DNA from: Maribellus sp. YY47
Lineage (GTDB): Bacteria; Bacteroidota; Bacteroidia; Bacteroidales; Prolixibacteraceae
Direction: 5' to 3'
Assembly (NCBI RefSeq): GCF_023111095.1
Contig: NZ_JALGYW010000006.1
Span: forward strand, 1-64,000
Length of the DNA stretch: 64,000 nucleotides
Part shown: positions 44,780-53,352 of the stretch, in pieces
Position numbering within the stretch: the stretch's first letter is position 1
Layout: each line of letters starts with the position of its first letter
Made by a program: the position numbers and the translations under genes
Notes under the pieces: generated by a model
What the model was told of the DNA's origin: nothing
Databases searched by the model: none
The model's input: only the letters and a program-made list of their open reading frames with translations

Positions 44780-46724
44780 TACATCCAAAATATTCACTGC
44801 ACGCAATGTGTTTGTCCTTAGCCTGGTTTTGGCTGGGGCAATACTGGCATTGCTGGCTCCAAAAGCTGCGGTGAATGTGGATGAAATGCTGCACTATCCT
44901 CACGCTCAAAAAGTAGTCGAGTGGTACTATACGGGCGGTAAGGATGTATCGTGTATGGAAACTCCGGTTACCAATTTGAAATATTACGGGCAATCGGTTG
45001 ACAATTTCACGGCCTTGTTTAATCGTATATTCTCCATCGAAAACGAATTTCTCACCCGGCATTTTACCGGTGCTTTCTTCTTTTGGTTGTTGCTCTTGGT
45101 GGCGGGACTACTGGGAAAAGAGATCAGTGGCTCATTCTGGGTTGCGGCACTTGTGGTGCTTTCGCTGATGGTAACACCGCGTCTTTTCGGTCAGGCCTTT
45201 GGTAACCTGAAAGATATTCCCTTTGCCACCGGATATGTAGCCGGTATACTTTTTATCATACGTTTTCTGAAAGCGTTGCCTCAACCGAAATGGAGAACCG
45301 CAATTCTGTTGGGGTTAAGCATCGCATTTACTTGTTCGGTGCGCATTGGCGGGCTCATTCTCTTTGCGTATTTGGGAGTGGGCTTACTCGCTATCTTGTT
45401 TGTAAAGCCTTTTTTACTTAAATATTTTATTTCAACTAAATCTTGTTTTGTGAGGCTGACGGGCCAGTTGTTAGTAATAGCGGTTTCCGGTTATTTTATC
45501 GGGCTGTTATTCTGGCCCTTTGCCTTGCAGGATGTCTGGCGTCACCCGCTCGAAAGTCTTTCGGTGATGGAACACTACAAAGTGAGCATCAAGCAGATTT
45601 TTGAAGGATCGGCGGTCTGGAGTTCGCAATTGCCGTGGAATTACCTGCCACGCTGGTTTTGGATAACAACACCCGAATTTGTTTTACTGGGCTTGATATA
45701 TTTTATCGCCTTTTTAACCTATATGTTTACTAAACTATTTAACGAACAACTCTTTTTAGAGTTGTTCGTGTTTTTTACACTTGCCTTTCCTGTTTTCTAT
45801 GTAATTATAATTAAATCGAATTTGTACAGCGGAATTCGTCAAATGCTGTTTGTTGTTCCGGTTATGATTGTTCTGAGTTCACTCGGTTTTTATAAGATGA
45901 TTCGTTCACAAAAAAAAACGGGACGTAAAATTCCATACCTGTTGCTTTTCTTTGGTTTAATGGTATTGCCGATAGTGCATCAGGCCAGTACTTTTCCGGT
46001 TGATTATGTTTATTTCAACCATGTGAATGGCGGGAATAAAAAGGCCTGGAGCAATTACGAATACGACTACTATTTTCATGGGATGAAGGAAGCGACCGAT
46101 TATCTTTTAACTGAAATTGGCGATAAAAATGCTGTGGTGGCGATGAATTGCCAGTTGCCCAATTATTTCGAAAAGGTACCTAATGTTTCGTTTCAGTATA
46201 CCCGCTATCTTGAGCGAAGTTCAGCCGACTGGGATTACGCTTTGTTTGGTGTTAACTACATTCATCCCTGGCAGTTGAAACATGATACCTGGCAGTCGGC
46301 AAAAATCAAAAAAGTATTTTACCACAAGGGAAATCCATTGGTGGTATTACTCGAAAGAGGAGATAAAAAGGATCTTCGCGGAATACAAGCCGTTAAAAAC
46401 GGTAAGTGGGAAGAAGGCGAGGATTTATTAAAAAAAGCATTTGAAGTTGAGCCAAACAATGTTTGGATCTGTGTAAATTTGGCGAATCTTAATTTAGCCC
46501 GGAGAAATTTTGCAGAAGTGGATGATTGGCTTCAAAAGGGAAGGGCAATACATCCGTTTTACGAACCGTTGTATTTGATCGAAGCACAAAAATTTTACGA
46601 TCAGGGGGAATACGAAAAAAGTATGACGGTTCTCGAAAAGCTGATTGAGGTCAATCCCCGGTATTTAAATGCCGGCCCGTTATTGAAGAAAGTAAAAGAA
46701 AAAATAAGTATAAAACAGAATTAA
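44772..46724 (+). CDS. GT-C membrane glycosyltransferase with C-terminal TPR
   Basis: 650 residues. About 11-12 membrane helices (to residue 410) follow an early periplasmic loop with VNVDEMLHYPHA, the D-E pair expected as catalytic site of GT39/ArnT-type enzymes. A soluble periplasmic domain and then tetratricopeptide-like helices (about 540-640: KNGKWEEGEDLLKKAFEVEPN) end the protein. It likely uses the polyprenyl-phosphate sugar made by the preceding enzyme to glycosylate lipid, protein or polysaccharide. The acceptor is unknown. Confidence 0.8.
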   Translation: MHNTSKIFTARNVFVLSLVLAGAILALLAPKAAVNVDEMLHYPHAQKVVEWYYTGGKDVSCMETPVTNLKYYGQSVDNFTALFNRIFSIENEFLTRHFTGAFFFWLLLLVAGLLGKEISGSFWVAALVVLSLMVTPRLFGQAFGNLKDIPFATGYVAGILFIIRFLKALPQPKWRTAILLGLSIAFTCSVRIGGLILFAYLGVGLLAILFVKPFLLKYFISTKSCFVRLTGQLLVIAVSGYFIGLLFWPFALQDVWRHPLESLSVMEHYKVSIKQIFEGSAVWSSQLPWNYLPRWFWITTPEFVLLGLIYFIAFLTYMFTKLFNEQLFLELFVFFTLAFPVFYVIIIKSNLYSGIRQMLFVVPVMIVLSSLGFYKMIRSQKKTGRKIPYLLLFFGLMVLPIVHQASTFPVDYVYFNHVNGGNKKAWSNYEYDYYFHGMKEATDYLLTEIGDKNAVVAMNCQLPNYFEKVPNVSFQYTRYLERSSADWDYALFGVNYIHPWQLKHDTWQSAKIKKVFYHKGNPLVVLLERGDKKDLRGIQAVKNGKWEEGEDLLKKAFEVEPNNVWICVNLANLNLARRNFAEVDDWLQKGRAIHPFYEPLYLIEAQKFYDQGEYEKSMTVLEKLIEVNPRYLNAGPLLKKVKEKISIKQN

Positions 46725-46736
46725 AAAACGTTGAAA

Positions 46737-46979
46737 ATGAAAAGAGTAATTGCATTGATCGGATTGTTTATGATGAGTTTGCCCACTTTGTTAATGGCCC
46801 AGGAACAGGGAACTTACATTGAAAACCTGGGAGCTCAGGACAGTTCTTATATGGATGAGGGATTAGTTACTTCCACTCAGCAATCATCGGGTTCAAATTC
46901 AACCGTAATTATTGTGATTGTGGTTGTGGTAATTGTGGCTGCTGTTGCGTTTTTCCTGTTGAAGAAAAAGAAAAAGTAA
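46737..46979 (+). CDS. Small secreted membrane-anchored protein
   Basis: 80 residues. A signal peptide (MKRVIALIGLFMMSLPTLLMA) is followed by a 35-residue polar Ser/Thr/Gln-rich stretch. A C-terminal helix made almost only of Val/Ile/Ala follows, ending in a run of lysines. It is single-pass with a short exported part that could itself be glycosylated. The start is at ATG 46737 (a TTG lies two codons before). It closes the operon; no family recognised. Confidence 0.7.
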   Translation: MKRVIALIGLFMMSLPTLLMAQEQGTYIENLGAQDSSYMDEGLVTSTQQSSGSNSTVIIVIVVVVIVAAVAFFLLKKKKK

Positions 46980-47010
46980 ATAATTATTTCTTTATCAAGT
47001 GATTGAAATG

Positions 47011-47041
47011 AAAAACCCGGTTTTTAAGACCGGGTTTTTTA
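47011..47041. terminator. Bidirectional terminator
   Basis: AAAACCCGGT and ACCGGGTTTT pair over about 10 bp around a short loop, with A-run before and T-run after. It serves the forward glycosyltransferase operon and the convergent gltX. Confidence 0.85.
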
Positions 47042-47056
47042 TTGAATTATAGTTGA

Positions 47057-48586
47057 TTATCCAATTTTTTCGATGGCAGTTTTTATTCTGTCGATGGATT
47101 CCTGCTGACCAAGAAGCTCGCAAATTACAAACAAATCGGGTCCCATGTTTCCTCCAACCAGGCACAGGCGAAGCGGGTTCATCACCACGCCAAAACCCCA
47201 TTCTTTTTCGTTCATAAATGCTGAAAAAGCTTCTTTTATCGACTCGGCTTTCCATTCCGATACCGTTGCAAAAACGTCGGCAATAGCCAGCAGTTTTTCA
47301 GGAGTATCCTCTTTCCACCGCTTGCTGATGGTCTTTTCGTCGTACGATTCCGGAGCTAAAAAGAAATATGAACTCTGCTCCCAAAGGTCGGTAACAAATT
47401 CGCAGCGTTCCTTCACCTCGGCAACTACGGCGAGTATCTTTTCGTCAGATGCAACTACTTCTTTTTTCTCTAGTATAGTTTTAAAAAGTTGAGCGAGTTC
47501 GTCTACCGGTTTTTGCTGAAAATAATGCTTGTTGAACCATTTCGCTTTTTCAGGATCAAAACGTGAACCTGATTTTACGACACGATCAAGACTAAAAATT
47601 TCTCCCAACTCTTCCAGCGAAAAGAATTCCTGATCGTTGCCCGGGCTCCAGCCCAGTAAGGCCAGCAAGTTGATGAATGCTTCCGGGAAATAGCCATCTT
47701 CACGGTAACCACGCGAAACGTCTCCTGTCTCAGGATCGGTCCAAAGCAGCGGAAATACCGGAAAGCCCATTTTATCACCATCGCGTTTGCTAAGTTTTCC
47801 TTTGCCTACCGGTTTCAAAATCAAGGGTAAATGGGCAAAGCGCGGACGTGTATCTTCCCATCCAAAAGCCTTGTATAAAAGGACGTGAAGCGGCATCGAA
47901 GGCAACCATTCTTCTCCGCGAATCACATGCGTAATTTCCATCAGATGGTCATCCACCACATTGGCCAAATGGTAGGTTGGCATTCCGTCGGATTTAAAAA
48001 GAACCTTGTCGTCGAGACTTTTTGTTGTGTTAAATGTTACGCTGCCGCGAATTAAATCTTCCTCTGTTACGTCGGTATCTTCGGGCATTTTAAAACGAAT
48101 AACATAGGCTTCACCAGCTGCAATTTTATCTTCAACTTCTTTTGCTGAAAGATTTAGTGAGTTGTTCAGTTTTTCGCGCGTACCAATTCCGTATGAGAAG
48201 GTTTCCTTGTTGGCTTCTGCTGTATTTCTTAAGGTTTCAATTTCTTCCGGAGTGTCGAAAGCATAATAGGCCCAACCACTGTTTATCAGCTGATCAGCAT
48301 ATATTTTATAGATTTCTTTGCGTTCACTTTGTCGGTACGGACCAAAATCTCCTCCAATTCCGGGGCCTTCCACCGGATTCAGACCACACCACCTCAAACT
48401 TTCAATAATGTAATCTTCGGCGCCCGGTACATAACGGTTTTGATCGGTATCTTCAATACGAAGGATAAAATCGCCTCCGTGTTTTTTGGCAAACAGGTAA
48501 TTAAAAAGGGCTGTGCGAACACCTCCCATGTGCAAAGGTCCTGTAGGACTGGGGGCAAATCGTACCCTCACTTTTCTTTCGCTCAT
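47057..48586 (-). CDS. gltX: Glutamyl-tRNA synthetase
   Basis: 509 residues. Class I signatures are RFAPSPTGPLHMGGVR (HIGH equivalent) and GKLSKRDGD (KMSKS equivalent), with LRIEDTDQNRY between them. It charges tRNA-Glu in the cytosol. The frame is open eight codons further, but the ATG at 48586 gives the family start (SERKVRVRFAPSP). Monocistronic. The C-terminal anticodon domain is complete. Confidence 0.96.
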   Translation of the reverse strand: MSERKVRVRFAPSPTGPLHMGGVRTALFNYLFAKKHGGDFILRIEDTDQNRYVPGAEDYIIESLRWCGLNPVEGPGIGGDFGPYRQSERKEIYKIYADQLINSGWAYYAFDTPEEIETLRNTAEANKETFSYGIGTREKLNNSLNLSAKEVEDKIAAGEAYVIRFKMPEDTDVTEEDLIRGSVTFNTTKSLDDKVLFKSDGMPTYHLANVVDDHLMEITHVIRGEEWLPSMPLHVLLYKAFGWEDTRPRFAHLPLILKPVGKGKLSKRDGDKMGFPVFPLLWTDPETGDVSRGYREDGYFPEAFINLLALLGWSPGNDQEFFSLEELGEIFSLDRVVKSGSRFDPEKAKWFNKHYFQQKPVDELAQLFKTILEKKEVVASDEKILAVVAEVKERCEFVTDLWEQSSYFFLAPESYDEKTISKRWKEDTPEKLLAIADVFATVSEWKAESIKEAFSAFMNEKEWGFGVVMNPLRLCLVGGNMGPDLFVICELLGQQESIDRIKTAIEKIG

Positions 48587-48787
48587 TGTGTTGATATTAA
48601 TTCGGGGCAAAGATAAAAAATTAGGAATGATTCATCGATTGAATCTTGTTTGTACTTCAAAATGAACTTGTATTGCCCCGGATTTTTAGTACAACTTGTT
48701 TGAAGTTTATTTTCTGTCTTTTATCACTTTTTATTCTTTCTGTATGTTTTTACTTTGTAGTACTTAATTTTTAAAAAAATCCGAAAG

Positions 48788-49975
48788 ATGTACGGCAAAA
48801 TGAAACAGGATCTTCAGCAAACACTCGAGCAGCTGAAGGAGCAGGGTTTATATAAAACTGAGAGGATCATTACCTCTTCTCAGAGTTCAGAAATTAGTGT
48901 ATCCGGCGGTCAGGAGGTTTTAAACTTTTGCGCCAACAATTACCTGGGGCTGGCGAACAACCCTGAAGTGGTGAAGGCGGCTCAGGATATTATGAATGAA
49001 TGGGGTTTTGGACTTTCGTCGGTGCGCTTTATTTGCGGAACCCAGGATATTCATAAGCAACTGGAGCAAAAAGTTTCTGAATTTTTGGGAACTGAAGATA
49101 CGATCTTGTATTGTGCCTGTTTTGACGCTAACGGTGGTGTTTTTGAACCGCTGTTGGGTGAGGATTCGGCTATTATCTCTGATGAATTAAACCACGCTTC
49201 GATTATTGACGGAGTGAGATTGTGTAAAGCGCAGCGCTTTCGTTACAAACATTCCAACATGGAAGAGCTGGAACAATGCCTGAAAGATGCAGCTGGTGCA
49301 ACCTATCGTTTAATTGTTACCGACGGTGTTTTCTCGATGGATGGCGACCTGGCAAAATTGCCTGAGATTGTTGCCCTGGCCGAAAAATACGACGCATTGA
49401 TAATGGTGGACGAATCGCATGCTACGGGTTACATCGGAAAAACCGGTCGCGGAACTGCCGAACATTATGATTTGCTCGGAAAAATAGATATCATCACCAC
49501 TACTTTTGGAAAAGCCATGGGCGGCGGAAACGGCGGTTGTACTTCGGGTCGGAAAGAGATCATCGATATGTTGCGTCAACGCTCGCGTCCGTATTTGTTC
49601 TCCAATACGCTTGCACCGGCAACTGTTGGCGCTACATTAAAAGTTATTGATATGCTTTCGGGTTCATCTGACCTTCCGGCCAAAACAATGGCAAATGCCA
49701 ATCGTTTTCGCTCGAAAATGGAAGCAGCTGGATTTGATCTTGTAAAAGGAGACACTGCCATTGTTCCGGTAATGCTTTATGACGAGCCTTTGGCCATCAA
49801 ATTTGCCGACGAATTGTTAAAAGAAGGAGTTTATGTTATTGGATTCTGTTTCCCGGTAGTACCTCGCGGTAAAGCCAGAATTCGTGTTCAACTGTCTGCA
49901 GCTCATTCTTTTGAGCAAATCGATAAAGCAGTTGATGCCTTTGTAAAAGTGGGTAAAAAACTGGAAATTATATAG
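48788..49975 (+). CDS. kbl: Glycine C-acetyltransferase (2-amino-3-ketobutyrate CoA ligase)
   Basis: 395 residues of the alpha-oxoamine synthase family: CANNYLGLANNPEV, GFGLSSVRFICGTQDIHK, DESHATGYIGKTGRG and the PLP lysine in TTFGKAMGG. It converts 2-amino-3-ketobutyrate plus CoA to glycine and acetyl-CoA in threonine breakdown. The partner threonine dehydrogenase is not adjacent. Length and opening (MKQDLQQTLEQLKEQGLYK) fit Kbl rather than BioF or SPT. Confidence 0.93.
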   Translation: MYGKMKQDLQQTLEQLKEQGLYKTERIITSSQSSEISVSGGQEVLNFCANNYLGLANNPEVVKAAQDIMNEWGFGLSSVRFICGTQDIHKQLEQKVSEFLGTEDTILYCACFDANGGVFEPLLGEDSAIISDELNHASIIDGVRLCKAQRFRYKHSNMEELEQCLKDAAGATYRLIVTDGVFSMDGDLAKLPEIVALAEKYDALIMVDESHATGYIGKTGRGTAEHYDLLGKIDIITTTFGKAMGGGNGGCTSGRKEIIDMLRQRSRPYLFSNTLAPATVGATLKVIDMLSGSSDLPAKTMANANRFRSKMEAAGFDLVKGDTAIVPVMLYDEPLAIKFADELLKEGVYVIGFCFPVVPRGKARIRVQLSAAHSFEQIDKAVDAFVKVGKKLEII

Positions 49976-49999
49976 TCCTATATAAGTTGTGTTAAAACC

Positions 50000-50028
50000 G
50001 GGGACGCTCTTTTTGGGCGTCCTTTTTT
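50000..50028 (+). terminator. Intrinsic terminator after kbl
   Basis: GGACGC and GCGTCC (50002-50007 and 50017-50022) form the stem, followed by a run of T. It is about 25 bp after the kbl stop. Confidence 0.8.
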
Positions 50029-50205
50029 ATTGCTTTTTTTACTATTTGCAGCATCAATTTACGATTTAACGGTTTTTTTGGGCCTAAAAAAATCAAATTT
50101 GTATTGCTGATTTAGCGCTTTTCTTCGTCAAAAGCATTATGAAGATATCCGGAATAGAACGTTATGTACGGACTGATTCCGACCCCAAGGAATGAAACTA
50201 AATGT

Positions 50206-50240
50206 AAAAAAGGTGGTCTCTGAAAAGAGCCACCTTTTTT
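50206..50240 (-). terminator. Terminator (long hairpin)
   Basis: AAAAAAGGTGG(T)CTC pairs with GAGCCACCTTTTTT with one bulged base. A/T runs on both sides allow use in either direction. It lies just past the stop of the reverse-strand isomerase-like gene. The stretch between this and the kbl terminator holds no gene I can support. Confidence 0.8.
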
Positions 50241-50259
50241 GGTTTATGATTGAGTAATG

Positions 50260-51189
50260 CTATGCTTCAAACGAATCTACCTTACGGTAAGCTTCAATAA
50301 GGGCCAGTTCGCCTTCTTTTCCACCAATGCTTTTTCCATGTTCGCAACACAAGGTCCCGTTGTAACCTTTATCGTAAATGTGTTTGAATATATTTTTGTA
50401 GTTGATCTCTCCGGTAGTAGGTTCTTTTCTGCCCGGATTATCGCCAATGTGGAAAGCTCCGATATAATCCCAACAAAGATCAATGTTCATAATCAGGTTT
50501 CCTTCAGTAATTTGCTGATGGTACATGTCGTCCACAATTTTGCAGCTCGGATGATTTACGGCAACGCAAATCATTTTTGCCTGCGACATTTTAGTTAGGA
50601 AAAGTCGTGGATGATCTACCTGATGATTCAGCGGTTCAAGAACCAGTTCCAATCCTGTTTTGCCGGCAATTTCACAGCAGGCACGCATGTTTTCAACAAC
50701 ATTGAGGGTTTGGTAATCCCAGTCCATCTTTTCGTCGTAAATTCCCGGAGTGATCAGCCCGGTCTTAGCACCGGTTCTTTTCTGAACTTCAACAGCTTCG
50801 GCTGTTTTTGTTTGCAGTAACTTTCGGACTTCCGGATCGTTGGTTACCATGTATTTAGCCCCATGATCAGCATAAACGATAAACGGACCCAAATCCAATC
50901 CGAGTCGGGCCAGCTCGTTCGCAATTTTTTCCTGCATTTCAGGTGTTCTGCCGGCCAGGCCATTGTCGAAAACTGCCCGGAAGCCCTGATCGGCAATGAA
51001 TTTAATGTTTTCAATCGGATCGTTTCCTACATGGTTACTGAACATGCCAAGCCCCGGAGCATACTTTAATTTGAATTTTGCAGCATTCGAACTTTCGGCG
51101 GCTGTCGCAGAAGTGCCTAACATGGTGCCCAGGCCACTCAAAGCTATACTACTGGCGGCAGTGTTCTTGATAAAGTTTCTTCTTTTCAT
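50260..51189 (-). CDS. Tat-exported hydroxypyruvate isomerase-like TIM-barrel protein
   Basis: 309 residues. A twin-arginine type start MKRRNFIKNTAAS with an Ala-rich signal (to about 31) is followed by an AP-endonuclease-2/xylose isomerase-like barrel. VLEPLNHQVDHP, HIGDNPGRKEPTTGEINY and CCEHGKS follow the hydroxypyruvate isomerase pattern with the metal-binding Glu, Asp and His. The substrate is probably a sugar or sugar acid. Export through Tat fits other Bacteroidota sugar isomerases/epimerases of this group. Single-gene unit. Confidence 0.85.
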   Translation of the reverse strand: MKRRNFIKNTAASSIALSGLGTMLGTSATAAESSNAAKFKLKYAPGLGMFSNHVGNDPIENIKFIADQGFRAVFDNGLAGRTPEMQEKIANELARLGLDLGPFIVYADHGAKYMVTNDPEVRKLLQTKTAEAVEVQKRTGAKTGLITPGIYDEKMDWDYQTLNVVENMRACCEIAGKTGLELVLEPLNHQVDHPRLFLTKMSQAKMICVAVNHPSCKIVDDMYHQQITEGNLIMNIDLCWDYIGAFHIGDNPGRKEPTTGEINYKNIFKHIYDKGYNGTLCCEHGKSIGGKEGELALIEAYRKVDSFEA

Positions 51190-51536
51190 CGTAAATATGG
51201 TTTAAAAATAATTCACTGGTCAATTAGCTTTAAAAGTAAAGAATATTCTCAAAAGAACTTCAGTTACATCGCTTCTTTGATGCGAAAATGCAAATCTGAA
51301 CCTTCTGTTTATTATGCTTCATTTTAGTGGTAATTATTTAGAGAAACAGCGGATTTGCCGGATCGGCTTTGGAAGATGTTGATTTGTATGCCTTTAAGTT
51401 GATTTCAAAAGCAATTGGTATATCCGCGCCCGGCTTTGCCTCTGTCCCGGGATGCTCTATCGCATCCCGGTAGCTAAATTAACAATACTAAATTTAGTAG
51501 GTAAGAGCGTGTAAAAAGTTTGATTACTGGAACAAA
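51190..51536. other. Intergenic region with a GC-rich hairpin
   Basis: 347 bp without a convincing gene. Near its right end CCGGGATGC (51447-51455) and GCATCCCGG (51462-51470) form a 9-bp perfect stem in a locally GC-rich patch, unlike the surrounding AT-rich DNA. There is no T-tract. It may be a REP-like interspersed element. The left part holds the promoter of the Tat-exported isomerase-like gene. Confidence 0.45.
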
Positions 51537-52763
51537 CTATTTGCATTCATCGAACTCACCGTTCATCACTTTTTTGACAGCATTGAGGTATCCGTATCCG
51601 TTTAACATATCGGGCAACAGGTAGCTGCCTTCCACCCATTCGTTCCAGGCGTTAATGGTAATCAGCCTGGGTTGTTCGGGGTGACTGTCGGCATATTTTT
51701 TAGCTTTTGAAAGTAAGGCTGCAAAACTTTCAGGCGTATTGTGGTAATGTACCACGTCGTTTATGCCTTTTGCAGGAAAGCGTGGGGTATCGTCCCAGCC
51801 AATGGAAACACAGGGGAACAGGGGCACGTTTAGGATCGAATCCATTTGTGTTCTGATTTTTACGGAGTTGGCGCCGTAAGCTAAATAATCTTCTTTCATC
51901 CCACCCATATTGTACATGGCAACACTGTTGAATCCCATTTTAGTTACGTTCTCTGAAAATTGATCAGCAGCCTCTTTCGACATGATGGAGCCTCCGCCTT
52001 GATTCCACTGAATATGCAGCCCCGGGAATCCGGCTTTTTTTACTTCCTCCCTGAAATAGTCGAGCGCTTTTCGGGCTTCTTCCACGCTTCCTCCAAAACC
52101 TTCGAGCAAGTTGCCGATACTGAAAATAGAAAATACCGGTTTGCCATCGATTTTGAAATAATTGGGCTGGTTGAAATATTGCTTAATTACCCTGTCAACA
52201 ATAATTTTAAAATTGTCCCAGTCTACGGCACCGTCCCATAGCAGCGAGGTATCGTCTTTAAATTTGTGCACATTCCAGTAGTTGCGTTTTACATCGTGGT
52301 TGGCCCACATGATATAAAACTGCATGTCGGAATTGTTTTTTGCTTTCAGGAAGCCATCGTTGAGGGCGCTTTCCAGGAAAGGGCCTCCATCGAACCAGTA
52401 CCAGTCGAAAACAAAAATATTTACGCCATGACTGGTTGCTGCATCAATCCATTTCTCCATTACGCGAGGGTCGTTGTCCAGTTCGTACCCCCAAAGCGGT
52501 TGACGCGGCTGGTAATGTCCTTCGAAGCGCGGATTTCCTTTTTTTATTACTTCCCACTCGCCAGTTCCTTCGGGCCACAGCATATCGCCAAAGCGTTCAT
52601 CGTGGTGGCACGACGGCCAGATGTAAGCAGCTACATAATAGTCGTTGTTCTCAGCCGTTACGTTAGCCGGTTTTTCGGGTTGGCTGCAATTTATCAGGAG
52701 TGCCGAGCTTAAAAAAATCAGAGCAAAGAGGAAGTACTTCGGGTTTAGTCTTGTCCTTTTCAT
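51537..52763 (-). CDS. GH99/WbsX-like glycan-active lipoprotein
   Basis: 408 residues. The signal peptide ends in the lipobox LLINC. The enzyme part opens with YYVAAYIWPSCHHDERFG and carries FVFDWYWFDGGPFLE, and near the end INAWNEWVEGSYLLPD. These motifs mark the GH99-like/WbsX group, which includes endo-mannan-type hydrolases and glycan-biosynthesis proteins. The acidic residues of NEW and the DWYW region are candidate catalytic sites. It acts outside the cytoplasm. An inverted repeat TATTTTG-N7-CAAAATA lies about 75 bp upstream. Confidence 0.83.
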   Translation of the reverse strand: MKRTRLNPKYFLFALIFLSSALLINCSQPEKPANVTAENNDYYVAAYIWPSCHHDERFGDMLWPEGTGEWEVIKKGNPRFEGHYQPRQPLWGYELDNDPRVMEKWIDAATSHGVNIFVFDWYWFDGGPFLESALNDGFLKAKNNSDMQFYIMWANHDVKRNYWNVHKFKDDTSLLWDGAVDWDNFKIIVDRVIKQYFNQPNYFKIDGKPVFSIFSIGNLLEGFGGSVEEARKALDYFREEVKKAGFPGLHIQWNQGGGSIMSKEAADQFSENVTKMGFNSVAMYNMGGMKEDYLAYGANSVKIRTQMDSILNVPLFPCVSIGWDDTPRFPAKGINDVVHYHNTPESFAALLSKAKKYADSHPEQPRLITINAWNEWVEGSYLLPDMLNGYGYLNAVKKVMNGEFDECK

Positions 52764-53352
52764 TTTTTGGTTTAGTTTTTAATGATGATTCAGGTATATA
52801 TAGCGCCTGATACACGGTTGATTAAACACTGACAGTATTTTGTGTTGTGCAAAATATAGCAGGCACCTAAATATACTTAATATAATGTGAGTTCGATCTG
52901 AGCGAATGTATAAATTTCTATTTGATCGAGGATTTCCTTTATTCTCAGGCGAGCTTTCTAGGTGAAAGCGAACAGGTAATCAGATGTTCCGGAACAGCTT
53001 GCGACTCCTGAATATTTTTCATAATTTAGACATTAGTTAAAAACCACAGCACGATTAATCCCGTTTATCGTTTCAATTTTTAACTGGCTCTGTTCACCTT
53101 ATCCTTGAGGAGGTATGTACACCGGCCTGTATAAGACAAGCGATAAAGAGGCCGCCCCTGGCCTTCGAAACTTCGGACGGCCCACAGTTGACAACGAAAC
53201 TCTTCGTTATGGTAACCGCCTAAATTAATAATTCGTCCATCCTCAACAATCTTATGGAAGATCATGATCATCTGACGAAAGATGATGATTCTACCCTGGA
53301 GGTAAAAAACGCTGAAAGTCACGCTTGAAATTTTCAGAGAAGTATATGTCTT
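52764..53352. other. Long intergenic region with one doubtful small frame
   Basis: 589 bp between the GH99-like gene and the sulfatase gene. It contains TATTTTG-N7-CAAAATA at 52836-52856, a candidate operator for the GH99-like gene, and a possible small reverse-strand gene at 53080-53271. Otherwise no repeats, tRNA or clear terminator were seen. Confidence 0.5.
53080..53271 (-). CDS. Possible small protein, unknown
   Basis: A frame of 63 codons from the ATG at 53271 (open to a GTG at 53322). The sequence is not low-complexity: EDGRIINLGGYHNEEFRCQL and GRPLYRLSYTGRCTYLLKDK look like real protein. It may be a small gene or the remnant of a larger one. It lies 82 bp after the stop of the sulfatase on the same strand. 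I do not recognise it. Confidence 0.3.
   Translation of the reverse strand: MIMIFHKIVEDGRIINLGGYHNEEFRCQLWAVRSFEGQGRPLYRLSYTGRCTYLLKDKVNRAS

Noticed and set aside
50030-50205. Small RNA or short gene between kbl and the isomerase-like gene
   Set aside because: A 16-codon frame and a downstream hairpin exist, but there is no consensus promoter and the hairpin is explained as the terminator of the reverse-strand gene.
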